A DNA stretch of 64,000 bases. Origin: JANNOG01 sp031398915 (GTDB lineage: Bacteria > Actinomycetota > Actinomycetes > Actinomycetales > JBBAYJ01). The stretch lies in the NCBI GenBank assembly GCA_031398915.1, contig JANNOG010000048.1, positions 1-64,000 on the forward strand, in the 5' to 3' direction. The notes below the pieces were generated by a model, which worked only from the letters and a program-made list of their open reading frames with translations, was not told where the DNA came from and did not search any database. The position numbers and the translations under genes are program-made. Positions within the stretch are counted from its first letter, which is position 1. The number at the start of each line of letters is the position of its first letter. Below are positions 34,023 to 42,413 of this stretch, piece by piece.

Positions 34023-35180
34023 GTGCAACCGGTGGAGCAGGTGTCGCTGGCGGATCTGGCCCGATGGATCGCGCCGACGGTCGCCGAGGGTGACAGTGGC
34101 CGGTCCGGCGAGGGTGCGCCCGAGGATGAGGCGCCCGCGGCGGTCGCCGAATTGGCCCGACGCCACGGCGTGCTCGCGCTGCTGCCCGCCGGTGGCGCGG
34201 CTGGCGGTGGTGTGGCTGGTGGTGGTTCGGCAGGTGGCCCGGGCAGCAGTGGCGACACGTCCGCTGCGGTCCGCCGGATGAGGCGTGACACCCTCGGCCG
34301 TCTCACGAGGGCGCGTGCCGATCTCGCCGTGGTGGCCCGGGTGGCCGGAGCCGTCGGAGCGCCGGTGGTCGCCCTCAAGGGCGCCGTGCTGGCCTCGTGG
34401 GTCTACCCCTCGCCACAGCTGCGCCCGTTCGCCGACGTGGACGTCCTCACCAACCCCGAGTCCTTCGGTGACGTGTTGTCGGGCCTGGAGTCGGCCGGCG
34501 GAATCGTGACGGTGCGCAACTGGGATCTGATGACCAGCCGCCGGTTGTCCGAGGTGACGGTCCTCATGCCCGCGGGGACCGCCCTCGACCTGCACTGGCA
34601 CATGATCAATCGGGCCCGGCTGCGTCACCGGTACCGCCTCGACACCGACCGGCTGCTGGAGCAGGCGGGCGAGGGTCCGGTCGAGGGTGTGGGCGCCCCC
34701 GACCCGGTGGCTCACCTGGGTTACATCTGCTGGCATGCCACGCAGTCAGGAGGTACCCGGTTGCTGTGGGCGGTCGACACCGAGCTGGTCGCTCGGCGAC
34801 TTCGCGGGTGCGGCACCGAGTTGCGCGCCTGGGCTATGCGGGCGGGCATCGCGTTGCCGGTCGCGGTTGCCCTCGACTTCGCCGCCGTGGTGTTCCCCGG
34901 TGGCGCGGCGGCGGAGTTGGCCGACCATATGGCGAGATCGCCGTGGCGGGACGTGAACCGCCGATTGAAGGAGGTGGTGTTCCGTCGCCCGGTCGGGCGC
35001 TTTTCGGGTGCATTCCTGCCGCAGGCCACTCGCTCGACGACGTGGCAGTCGCTCGGGGCGGTTCGCCTGCCGTTGCAACACGCCCGGCCCGCACCCGATA
35101 TCAACCTGTTGCACCGCGAAGGCGGCGGGCTGGCCAGTCGGCGCGCCTACATTGCCGAGGTGGCCGCACGCCGGATCTAG
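34023..35180 (+). CDS. Putative nucleotidyltransferase (PF14907-type)
   Basis: A protein of about 385 residues with ALKGAVLASWVYPSP, then RPFADVDVLTNPESF at about residues 120-155, whose DVD is the metal-binding pair of the nucleotidyltransferase fold; GTALDLHWHMIN and DPVAHLGYICWHA follow. These fit the 'uncharacterised nucleotidyltransferase' family PF14907, which often occurs with PqqD- and HprK-like genes in polysaccharide clusters. A Gly/Ala run is at residues ~58-75. The start is uncertain: GTG at 34023 has no strong ribosome site, and the frame is open to 33921. The substrate is unknown. Confidence 0.72.
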   Translation: MQPVEQVSLADLARWIAPTVAEGDSGRSGEGAPEDEAPAAVAELARRHGVLALLPAGGAAGGGVAGGGSAGGPGSSGDTSAAVRRMRRDTLGRLTRARADLAVVARVAGAVGAPVVALKGAVLASWVYPSPQLRPFADVDVLTNPESFGDVLSGLESAGGIVTVRNWDLMTSRRLSEVTVLMPAGTALDLHWHMINRARLRHRYRLDTDRLLEQAGEGPVEGVGAPDPVAHLGYICWHATQSGGTRLLWAVDTELVARRLRGCGTELRAWAMRAGIALPVAVALDFAAVVFPGGAAAELADHMARSPWRDVNRRLKEVVFRRPVGRFSGAFLPQATRSTTWQSLGAVRLPLQHARPAPDINLLHREGGGLASRRAYIAEVAARRI

Positions 35181-35212
35181 CGCGCACTCTGTCACGTACA
35201 GTGCTTTCGGGA

Positions 35213-35250
35213 CACTGCCAGTCACGAAATCGGTCGCTCGGGCGGCAGTG
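35213..35250. terminator. Inverted repeat after the nucleotidyltransferase gene
   Basis: CACTGCC (35213-35219) and GGCAGTG (35244-35250) are perfect 7-bp inverted repeats with a 24-base spacer, 33 bases after the stop codon. There is no T-run. It could terminate the upstream gene or act as an operator for the Tat-signal protein gene at 35376. Confidence 0.3.
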
Positions 35251-35375
35251 ATGGACCGAAAGGATGGCCCAGGTGGGCAACTGATTCCGTTCCGTGTCCA
35301 ACAGTCCCTATTGTTCAGGCAAAGTTCATCTTGCGGTTGAAACCAGCCGCGACACCACCTCGCCTGGAGGCCCCT

Positions 35376-36125
35376 GTGCCGGACATCACTCCCACCCCCG
35401 TCGCCACGGTCGAATCCGGTGAGGGTCGATTCGGCATATCCCGCCGGCAGGCATTGCGCACCGGGGCCATCGGCGTGGCCTGGTCCGTTCCGACCGTGAG
35501 CGCGCTGGTCCTGAGCGCTGCCACGGCGCAGGCTGCCAGCCCGGTCCCCAACCCCGGCCACGACGATCCGCCCCCCGGCGACACCGTCGATCCGCACCCC
35601 AGCTCGACCCCCGGCTCTCAATCGTCCACGACGTCGACGACCGAGCCGTCGTCGACGACCACGCAGCCGACGACCCAACCCACCAGCGCGACCGAGACGA
35701 CGGGTCAGACGACGACTCAGTCCACGACCACCGTCGGCTCGGGGACTCCCACGACCGCGTCCACCACTGCCACCACGGCGCCGACCAACACGGCGCCGAC
35801 GCCCGCTGCCACCACGGCGCCGGCGGGGTCCAGCACCCCCGGCAGTGCAGCGGTCACGTCGACGACATCGACGGCAGCGCCGACATCCGTCAGTCGTGCC
35901 TCGGCCGTGGCTGCGCCGGTCGTGCAGACGACCCCGCGGGGTCCGTCACCACTGGCACTCACCGGATCGCAGGTCAACGTGCCGCTGGTCGCGGGGGCCG
36001 CCCTCGTCGCCGGTGGGATCGCCGCCGTCACGGTGGCACAACGCCAGCGCAGCCACCCGGCGTCAGCCGCCGCTGGCGACCAGACCCAGGACGGTTCCAC
36101 AGACGTGCTCGGCGATCGCCAATGA
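35376..36125 (+). CDS. Thr-rich secreted protein with Tat-type signal and C-terminal LALTG sorting signal
   Basis: A 249-residue surface protein. The N-terminus has a twin-arginine signal: SRRQALRTG followed by a hydrophobic stretch ending ATAQAAS. A Thr/Ser/Pro/Ala stalk follows (TTSTTEPSSTTTQP-type repeats). The C-terminus has LALTGSQ, a hydrophobic helix and the charged tail RQRSHP...; LAxTG is the motif of actinobacterial class E sortases. Almost nothing but signal, stalk and anchor is present. GTG at 35376 is chosen for GGAGG 5 bases upstream, over the TTG at 35331. Its last 63 bases overlap the convergent LhgO gene. It mirrors the LPLTG protein at 2022. Confidence 0.75.
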   Translation: MPDITPTPVATVESGEGRFGISRRQALRTGAIGVAWSVPTVSALVLSAATAQAASPVPNPGHDDPPPGDTVDPHPSSTPGSQSSTTSTTEPSSTTTQPTTQPTSATETTGQTTTQSTTTVGSGTPTTASTTATTAPTNTAPTPAATTAPAGSSTPGSAAVTSTTSTAAPTSVSRASAVAAPVVQTTPRGPSPLALTGSQVNVPLVAGAALVAGGIAAVTVAQRQRSHPASAAAGDQTQDGSTDVLGDRQ

Positions 36126-37280
36126 CGACGTCGCCGCTGGTGACGGAGCATTGCGCACCACGGTCACGCCGCCGATCGAACTGATCCGGAAGTCGTCGAC
36201 CAAGGACCCGTCGGCATCCACCGCCTGTGCCCGGATGCCTGCGGGCGCCGCCACCACGTCGGTGTCACGGACGTCCGGGACGTAGCGCCGCGCCCGGTCC
36301 ATGAACACCCGCCGACTGGCCGAGCCCGCCATCTCGGACAGGCCGGTCCGCCAATGCTGCAACGCCAGGCGCCGAAACCCGGGCCAGGCCAGGATGCTCG
36401 CAAGGTCGCCGGGGTTCACCTGGGTGCGCCGGTATCCCTCGCGCGCCAACGCCAGGACCGCGTTGGGACCGACATCGACACCGCCGTCGACCCGCTTGGT
36501 GAAGTGGACTCCCAAGAACGGGTACGCCGGGTCGGGGACCGGATAGACCAGGCCCCGCACCAGATGGCTGCGCGGGGGAATCAGCCGGTAGTACTCACCG
36601 CGGAACGGCACGATCGCCGGCCCGGCACTGTCGCCGGCCATCCGGGCGAGTCGATCCGACTGCAGCCCGCCACACACGACCACATGGGAGACGCTGCGGC
36701 GGCGGCCGTCGCGGGCGGTGAGGACCACACCTCCTGAGCCGTGGGTGGACATCGCCGTCACGTCGAACCGGGTCAGCACCTCCCCGCCCGCGGCGGCGAC
36801 GTCGTCGGCCATGGCCCGGGTGATCGCCGAATAGTCGGTGATGGCGGTGTGCGGCGACAGGATCGCCGCCACTCCCGCCGCATGTGGCTCCACCTCACGC
36901 AGGCCCGCCGCGTCCAGCCGCCGGAGTCCGGGGACCTGATTGGCGGTCGCGCGCTCGATGATGGCGTCCAAGGTCGAGGTCTCGTCGGCCGTCGCGGCGA
37001 TGACCACCTTGCCGCACTCGTCGAAGGCGATGGACTTCTCGGCGCAGTACTCGCGCAGCATGCCGACGCCGCGGCGACACAACGTCGCCTTGAGCGAACC
37101 CGGCTTGTAGTACAGCCCGGCGTGGACCACGCCCGAATTGTGGCCGGTCTGATGCGCCCCCACCCGGTCCTCCTTGTCCAGCACCGTCACGGCGGTCCCG
37201 GGCAGGGACTGGGCCAATCGCCGCGCGATCGCCAACCCGACGATCCCGGCTCCCACCACGGCGATCCCACCACTGCTCAT
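36063..37280 (-). CDS. lhgO: L-2-hydroxyglutarate oxidase-like FAD enzyme
   Basis: A 405-residue flavoprotein of the DAO family that oxidises L-2-hydroxyglutarate to 2-oxoglutarate. It starts MSSGGIAVVGAGIVGLAIARRL with the FAD-binding GxGxxG, followed by the LhgO-typical HNSGVVHAGLYYKPGSLKA. FRGEYYRL, PDPAYPFLGVHFTKR and GPNAVLALAREGY complete the pattern. The ATG at 37280 is chosen because the alignment-like conserved start falls right after it. It is divergent from mfd (135-base gap) and overlaps the 3' end of the LALTG protein gene by 63 bases. Confidence 0.9.
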   Translation of the reverse strand: MSSGGIAVVGAGIVGLAIARRLAQSLPGTAVTVLDKEDRVGAHQTGHNSGVVHAGLYYKPGSLKATLCRRGVGMLREYCAEKSIAFDECGKVVIAATADETSTLDAIIERATANQVPGLRRLDAAGLREVEPHAAGVAAILSPHTAITDYSAITRAMADDVAAAGGEVLTRFDVTAMSTHGSGGVVLTARDGRRRSVSHVVVCGGLQSDRLARMAGDSAGPAIVPFRGEYYRLIPPRSHLVRGLVYPVPDPAYPFLGVHFTKRVDGGVDVGPNAVLALAREGYRRTQVNPGDLASILAWPGFRRLALQHWRTGLSEMAGSASRRVFMDRARRYVPDVRDTDVVAAPAGIRAQAVDADGSLVDDFRISSIGGVTVVRNAPSPAATSSLAIAEHVCGTVLGLVASGG

Positions 37281-37415
37281 GCTCGTCACATCGGCGACGA
37301 TAGGCCGGGCCTGAGGCGCCGACGCCGACAGGCACCCGAGCGCATAGTCTTTCCGGGCACCGGCGTTCGGTGTGACGTGTTGCCCGGAGGCTGTACCTCG
37401 GATGATCTGCCCCGC

Positions 37416-40400
37416 ATGACCATGACCGAATTGCCGGCCCGCCCGGCATCCCCGCCCGCTTCCGCGCCCGACCGGACGACCCCAGCGCTGCTGGGCGTCG
37501 TGGGCCTGCTGGCTGCCCCGGTCACCACCGACGCACCCGTGACCAGCGAGGTCGACGTGGTGGCGGCCGCGGGGGTGCATCCGGTGCTGCTCGCCGCGCT
37601 GGGCGCAACCCGCCCGGTGCTGGTGGTGACCGCGACTGCTCGCGAGGCCGACGAGATTCTCGACGCACTACATGCCTTTGCCGACCCCGATCGGATCGCC
37701 GGCTTCCCCGCCTGGGAGACGTTGCCCCACGAGCGCCTCAGCCCACGCAGCGACACCGTTGCGCAGCGGCTGTCGACCCTGCGTCGATTGGCGGGCGACC
37801 CCGCTCGACGGCCACCGCTCGTCGTCACTCCGGTACGGGCGCTCATGCAACCGTTCGCCGCCGGCCTCGACGGGCTGCCCGTGGTCCGCATCAGCGAGGG
37901 CGACGAGGTACAGGTGGACTCGCTGGTCCGTGACCTTCAGCTGTCCGCCTATCGCCGGGTGGACATGGTCGAGCGCCGGGGTGAGTTCGCCGTTCGGGGC
38001 GGCATCGTCGACGTCTTCGTGCCGACCGACGACCACCCGGTGCGGATCGAGTTCTTCGGTGATGTCGTCGACGAGATCCGCACGTTCGCCGTGGCCGACC
38101 AACGCAGCCTGGACCGGGTCGGCGCGGTCACCGCCGGGCCGTGCCGCGAGCTGCTGCTGACCGACGACGTCCGCGCTCGCGCCCGAACGCTGGTGGACGT
38201 GCTGCCGGGGGCGCGCGAACTGTTGGAGAAGGTGGGCGAGGGGATCGGTGTCGACGGCATGGAGTCGTTCCTGCCCGTCCTGGTCGACCGGATGGTGACG
38301 CTGCTCGACGTCGTAGCCGACAACACCGCTGTCATCGTCGTCGAGCCCGAACGCGTACGCACCCGGGCCGCCGACCTGGTGGCCACGGGTGAGGAGTTCC
38401 TCGACGCCGCCTGGAACAACGCGACAGCGGGCGCGGCCACCCCGATCGACCTGCGAGAACTCGCCGCCGGGGGCTACCGGACGCTGGCCGAGATGCGCCA
38501 CCTCGCCCTCTCGCGCCTCTTCGACTGGTGGTCGATGACCACGATGGACGTCGACACCGAGACCCGTCCCACCGACTCGGCGGGTCTGGTGCAGATCGAC
38601 AGCCGAGACGTCCGTGGCTACCGGGGTGACCTGGCCGCCGCCGCGGCGGACCTCGGGCGGCTGATCGGTGAGGGCTGGCGGATCGTGGCCACGACCGCGG
38701 GCCACGGGCCGGCCGCTCGCCTGGTCGAGGTACTGGCCGAGCACGGCGTCGCGGCCCGATTGACCGACGCGTTGTCGGCCGCCCCCGAGCCGGGCGTGGT
38801 TCACGTCACCTGCGCCACGCTCAGCCACGGCTTCGTGTCCGAGTCGCTGCGCGTGGCGGTCCTGACCGAGACCGACCTGGCCGGGCAGAAGACGTCGACG
38901 CGCGATATGCGGAAGATGCCGTCCAAGCGCCGCAACGCCGTCGACCCGCTGACGCTGACGCCGGGTGACTTCGTGGTGCACGACACCCACGGCGTCGGCC
39001 GCTTCGTCGAGATGACCCAGCGCGAGGTGCAGGGGGCGATGCGCGAGTACCTGGTCGTCGAGTACGCCCCGAGTCGCCGGGGTCAGCCCGGTGACCGGGT
39101 GTTCGTCCCCACCGACGCCCTGGATCAGATCAGCAGATACGTGGGCGGCGAGACGCCGACGCTGTCCAAGATGGGCGGTGCGGACTGGGCCAAGGCCAAG
39201 GGTCGGGCGCGCAAGGCCGTCCGCCAGATCGCCGGTGAGCTGATCCAGCTGTACAGCGCCCGGATGGCATCGGTCGGGCACGCCTTCGCCCCGGACACGG
39301 TGTGGCAGCGCGAACTCGAAGACGCCTTCCCGTACACCGAGACCCCCGATCAGCTGGCCACGATCGACGAGGTCAAGGCCGACATGGAAAAGCCGGTACC
39401 GATGGACCGTCTGGTCTCGGGCGACGTCGGATACGGCAAGACCGAGATCGCGTTGCGCGCGGCGTTCAAGGCGGTGATGGACGGCAAACAGGTGGCGGTC
39501 CTCGTCCCCACCACCCTGCTGGTGCAGCAGCACCTCTCGACGTTCTCCGAGAGGTTCGCCGGCTTCCCCGTGGTGGTGCGCGGACTCTCCCGATTCTCCT
39601 CCGACAGCGAGTCCAGGGCCGTCGTCGAGGGGATCTCCGACGGGGCTATCGACGTCGTCATCGGTACCCACCGGTTGTTGGGCTCGACCATCCACTTCAA
39701 GGACCTGGGTCTGGTTGTCGTCGACGAGGAACAGCGGTTCGGCGTCGACCACAAGGAGGCGCTGAAGAAGCTGCGGACCAACGTCGACGTGCTGTCCATG
39801 TCCGCGACGCCGATCCCGCGGACCCTGGAGATGGCGGTCACCGGAATCCGCGAGATGTCGACCCTCACCACGCCGCCGGAGGAGCGCCACCCCATCCTCA
39901 CCTACGTCGGTCCCTACGATGATCGTCAGGTCGCCGCTGCGGTCCGCCGTGAACTGCTGCGCGAGGGGCAGGTCTTCTTCGTCCACAACCGGGTGGACTC
40001 GATCGAGCGGGCCGCGACGAAACTGGCCGAGACCGTCCCCGAGGCCAGGATCAGGGTGGCCCACGGCCAACTACCCGAGTCGTTGCTGGAACAGACCGTC
40101 GTGGACTTCTGGGAGCGACGCTTCGACGTCCTGGTCTGCACCACGATCATCGAAACCGGCCTCGACATCTCGAACGCCAACACCCTCATCATCGACCGAG
40201 CCGACCGCCTCGGGTTGTCGCAGTTGCACCAGCTGCGCGGGCGGGTCGGTCGTGGCCGCGAGCGCGGCTACGCCTACGTCCTGTGGGACCCGGCGCACAC
40301 TCTCAGCGAGACCGCCCACGAACGCCTCAAGACCATCGCAGCCAACACCGAACTCGGCGCAGGGATGCAGGTGGCCCTCAAGGACCTCGAGATCCGCGGC

Positions 40401-41072
40401 GCGGGCAACCTGCTGGGCGACGAGCAGTCGGGCCACATCGCCGGGGTCGGCTTCGACCTCTACCTGCGGATGGTCGCCGAGGCAGTGGACGACTTCCGCC
40501 AGGGCATGGCGGGCCACGAGCCGCAGGAGCGGATCGAGACCACCCTGGACCTGCCGGTCGACGCCTACCTGCCGCACGACTACGTCCCCGCCGAGAGACT
40601 GCGCCTGGAGATGTACCGCAGGTTGGCCTCGGCGACGACCGACGCCGACGTGGACGCGGTCGCCGCCGAGATGGCGGACCGGTTCGGTGCGGCAGGTCCG
40701 GCCCGTGACCTGCCCGCCCCGGTCCGGGCGTTGCTGGCCGTCGCGAAGTTCCGGGTGCACGTGATCGGCTTGGGCCTGCACGACGTGGCAGTCGCCGGGC
40801 GCTACCTCCGGCTGGCGAAACTCGACCTTCCCGACAGTGCCCGGATGCGCCTCGATCGGTTGTATCCAGGATCCGTCGTCAAGACCGCGACCAGTACCAT
40901 CCTCGTGCCCGTGCCCCGCACCGGCGGCCTGGGAGCAGCCGAGCCCGCTGCCGACGACGGGGGATTGGCAGTGCTCGAGTGGGTCCGACAGGTCGTGACC
41001 GCCATCGTGCCCACGCCGGCAGCGGCGACGGCACCCGAACAACCGGCCACTGCGGCCGCAGAGGTGGGATGA
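37416..41072 (+). CDS. mfd: Transcription-repair coupling factor
   Basis: Mfd removes stalled RNA polymerase from DNA lesions and recruits UvrA. The 1,218-residue length is normal. The N-terminal UvrB-like region has FPAWETLPHERLSPRSD and RGEFAVRGGIVDVFVP. The RNA polymerase-interacting (CarD-like) domain starts near residue 512 (LTPGDFVVHDTHGVGRF). The RecG-like translocase has SGDVGYGKTEIA (Walker A, near 667), DEEQRFGV (near 768), SATPIPRTL and QLRGRVGRGR, and the C-terminal TRCF domain ends near 1180. The start is ATG 37416 (or 37422, MTEL); the frame is open to 36741, but that part is antisense to lhgO. It overlaps the lipoprotein gene by 4 bases. Confidence 0.96.
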   Translation: MTMTELPARPASPPASAPDRTTPALLGVVGLLAAPVTTDAPVTSEVDVVAAAGVHPVLLAALGATRPVLVVTATAREADEILDALHAFADPDRIAGFPAWETLPHERLSPRSDTVAQRLSTLRRLAGDPARRPPLVVTPVRALMQPFAAGLDGLPVVRISEGDEVQVDSLVRDLQLSAYRRVDMVERRGEFAVRGGIVDVFVPTDDHPVRIEFFGDVVDEIRTFAVADQRSLDRVGAVTAGPCRELLLTDDVRARARTLVDVLPGARELLEKVGEGIGVDGMESFLPVLVDRMVTLLDVVADNTAVIVVEPERVRTRAADLVATGEEFLDAAWNNATAGAATPIDLRELAAGGYRTLAEMRHLALSRLFDWWSMTTMDVDTETRPTDSAGLVQIDSRDVRGYRGDLAAAAADLGRLIGEGWRIVATTAGHGPAARLVEVLAEHGVAARLTDALSAAPEPGVVHVTCATLSHGFVSESLRVAVLTETDLAGQKTSTRDMRKMPSKRRNAVDPLTLTPGDFVVHDTHGVGRFVEMTQREVQGAMREYLVVEYAPSRRGQPGDRVFVPTDALDQISRYVGGETPTLSKMGGADWAKAKGRARKAVRQIAGELIQLYSARMASVGHAFAPDTVWQRELEDAFPYTETPDQLATIDEVKADMEKPVPMDRLVSGDVGYGKTEIALRAAFKAVMDGKQVAVLVPTTLLVQQHLSTFSERFAGFPVVVRGLSRFSSDSESRAVVEGISDGAIDVVIGTHRLLGSTIHFKDLGLVVVDEEQRFGVDHKEALKKLRTNVDVLSMSATPIPRTLEMAVTGIREMSTLTTPPEERHPILTYVGPYDDRQVAAAVRRELLREGQVFFVHNRVDSIERAATKLAETVPEARIRVAHGQLPESLLEQTVVDFWERRFDVLVCTTIIETGLDISNANTLIIDRADRLGLSQLHQLRGRVGRGRERGYAYVLWDPAHTLSETAHERLKTIAANTELGAGMQVALKDLEIRGAGNLLGDEQSGHIAGVGFDLYLRMVAEAVDDFRQGMAGHEPQERIETTLDLPVDAYLPHDYVPAERLRLEMYRRLASATTDADVDAVAAEMADRFGAAGPARDLPAPVRALLAVAKFRVHVIGLGLHDVAVAGRYLRLAKLDLPDSARMRLDRLYPGSVVKTATSTILVPVPRTGGLGAAEPAADDGGLAVLEWVRQVVTAIVPTPAAATAPEQPATAAAEVG

Positions 41073-41596
41073 ACATGCGAACTGTCGGTGCGTGGCTGGT
41101 GGCCGGTGCGGTGACGGTGGCCGTCTCGCTGTCGGGATGCTCGACGCAGGCGCGGCCCGGGGCTGCGGTCGTGGTGGACGACCGGTCCTACTCGATCGAG
41201 CAGGTCGACCGGATCTCGGCCCAGTTGGCCGTGCTCACCGCCAACCGGCAGCGGGCCCAGTTGCTCACCATCCAGTTGTTGGTGCTGGGCGAGGACATTC
41301 GCCGTCTGGCGACCGACGCCGGGGTCGTGGTGTCGGTCGACGATGCCCGCGAGGCCGTGCGACCAGGACTCGAACAGGCCGGTCTGGACGCCGACGCGCT
41401 CGACGACGACACCCTGGAGATCATCGCGTCCTCGCTGATGGGCAGCGACCTGGCAGAGACGCCGGAGGGTGCGGCCGCCCTGGCCGAGGCGTCGGTCGAC
41501 CGTGACGTGACCGTCAACCCCCGCTACGGAGTCGCCACCACCGACGAGCAGGGTCGCCTCGTGATCGATGTCGCCGAGTTGCCGTGGTTGGCCTAG
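41069..41596 (+). CDS. Small lipoprotein, SurA N-terminal-like
   Basis: A 175-residue predicted lipoprotein: signal peptide with lipobox SLSGC (Cys at residue 24 when starting at 41069), then a helical domain (IEQVDRISAQLAVLTANRQRA ... VSVDDAREAVRPGLEQ) like the N-terminal chaperone part of SurA/PrsA. No PPIase domain is present. It ends VNPRYGVATTDEQGR, a feature of bacterial SurA-like proteins. The start is ATG 41069 (ATGA overlap with mfd) or 41075. The 3' end overlaps the mazG start by 13 bases. Role: probably extracytoplasmic folding; not proven. Confidence 0.8.
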   Translation: MNMRTVGAWLVAGAVTVAVSLSGCSTQARPGAAVVVDDRSYSIEQVDRISAQLAVLTANRQRAQLLTIQLLVLGEDIRRLATDAGVVVSVDDAREAVRPGLEQAGLDADALDDDTLEIIASSLMGSDLAETPEGAAALAEASVDRDVTVNPRYGVATTDEQGRLVIDVAELPWLA

Positions 41597-42300
41597 ACCC
41601 GCAGGCTTCGCTGGCTCGGGTAATCGGCATCGTCGATCGGCTGGTCTCGCCCGGTGGGTGCCCGTGGGACGCCGAGCAGACGCACACCAGCCTGGTGCCT
41701 CATCTGATCGAGGAGGCCTACGAGGTCGTCGATGCCATCGAGACGGCCGGTGACGACGATCATCTGGCCGAAGAATTGGGCGACGTCCTGCTGCAGGTCT
41801 TGCTTCACGCCCGCATCGGCTCCGGTCGCGGGGCCTTCGACATCGACTCGGTCGCCGCCGGGTTGGGTGACAAGCTGGTGCGCCGTCATCCCCACGTCTT
41901 CGCCACGTCTCCGGCCGACGCCACGGCCGAGAACCCCGCTGATGCCGCCGCAGTCGCGGTGCGGTGGGAGGACCTCAAGGCGAAGGAGCGGGCGGGAGGG
42001 GATCTCTTCGAGGGGATTCCCGCGCACCTGCCCGCTCTCGCCCGGGCAACCAAGGTGATCGCCCGGGTGCGCCGGGCCGGTCTTCATCTGTCCGAGGTGA
42101 CGCCGAGCGTGACGTCCACCGGTGACGGTGACGAGTACGACATGAGCACCGCGGACGTCATCGCGAGGCGCTTGTTCGACGTGGTGGCCGATGCGCAGGC
42201 CGAAGGCGTCGATGCCGAGGCTGCGCTGCGCCGGGTGCTGCGCGTGGTCGAGGCGCAGACCCGGATCTCGGTGTCCGATGACGAGGACGCGGCCGGCTGA
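41584..42300 (+). CDS. mazG: Nucleoside triphosphate pyrophosphohydrolase MazG
   Basis: Hydrolyses (damaged) NTPs/dNTPs to NMP and PPi. The 238-residue protein has the MazG core: LVSPGGCPWDAEQTH, LIEEAYEVVDAIE with the metal-binding EExxE, and AEELGDVLLQVLLHARI with the ExxD. A second region, RRHPHVF and WEDLKAKER, is also characteristic. GTG at 41584 lies within the end of the lipoprotein gene, so translation is coupled. The C-terminal 60 residues look less conserved, as in mycobacterial MazG. Confidence 0.92.
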   Translation: MVGLDPQASLARVIGIVDRLVSPGGCPWDAEQTHTSLVPHLIEEAYEVVDAIETAGDDDHLAEELGDVLLQVLLHARIGSGRGAFDIDSVAAGLGDKLVRRHPHVFATSPADATAENPADAAAVAVRWEDLKAKERAGGDLFEGIPAHLPALARATKVIARVRRAGLHLSEVTPSVTSTGDGDEYDMSTADVIARRLFDVVADAQAEGVDAEAALRRVLRVVEAQTRISVSDDEDAAG

Positions 42301-42321
42301 GTACGGTCGTCACCGTGCCAT

Positions 42322-42372
42322 GTGGTTCTGGTGACGAGGGCGGTCTGGTGACGAGAGTGGTCTCGTGACGAG
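42322..42372 (+). repeat. Three 17-bp tandem repeats upstream of the kinase gene
   Basis: GTGACGAG occurs at 42331, 42348 and 42365, each exactly 17 bases apart, within imperfect repeats of about 17 bases (TGGTTCTGGTGACGAG and variants). They fill part of the 113-base gap between mazG and the kinase start. Tandem sites on a near-integral helical period could bind a regulator; this is inference. Confidence 0.7.
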
Positions 42373-42413
42373 ACGACCACGGGCGGGTCGGGCGAGATGC
42401 GGATGAGGCTGTC

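Noticed and set aside
35331..35375. TTG 35331 as start of the Tat-signal protein
   Set aside because: No ribosome site precedes it, whereas GTG 35376 has GGAGG at 5-base spacing and gives a normal Tat signal length.
36741..37415. Long 5' extension of the mfd frame
   Set aside because: It is antisense to lhgO and lacks Mfd homology; conserved Mfd sequence begins after 37416.
37668..40070. 800-residue open frame on the minus strand inside mfd
   Set aside because: It is the antisense of a strongly conserved Mfd sequence; its composition (His/Arg/Gln-rich, repetitive) is typical of high-GC antisense frames and has no recognisable domain.
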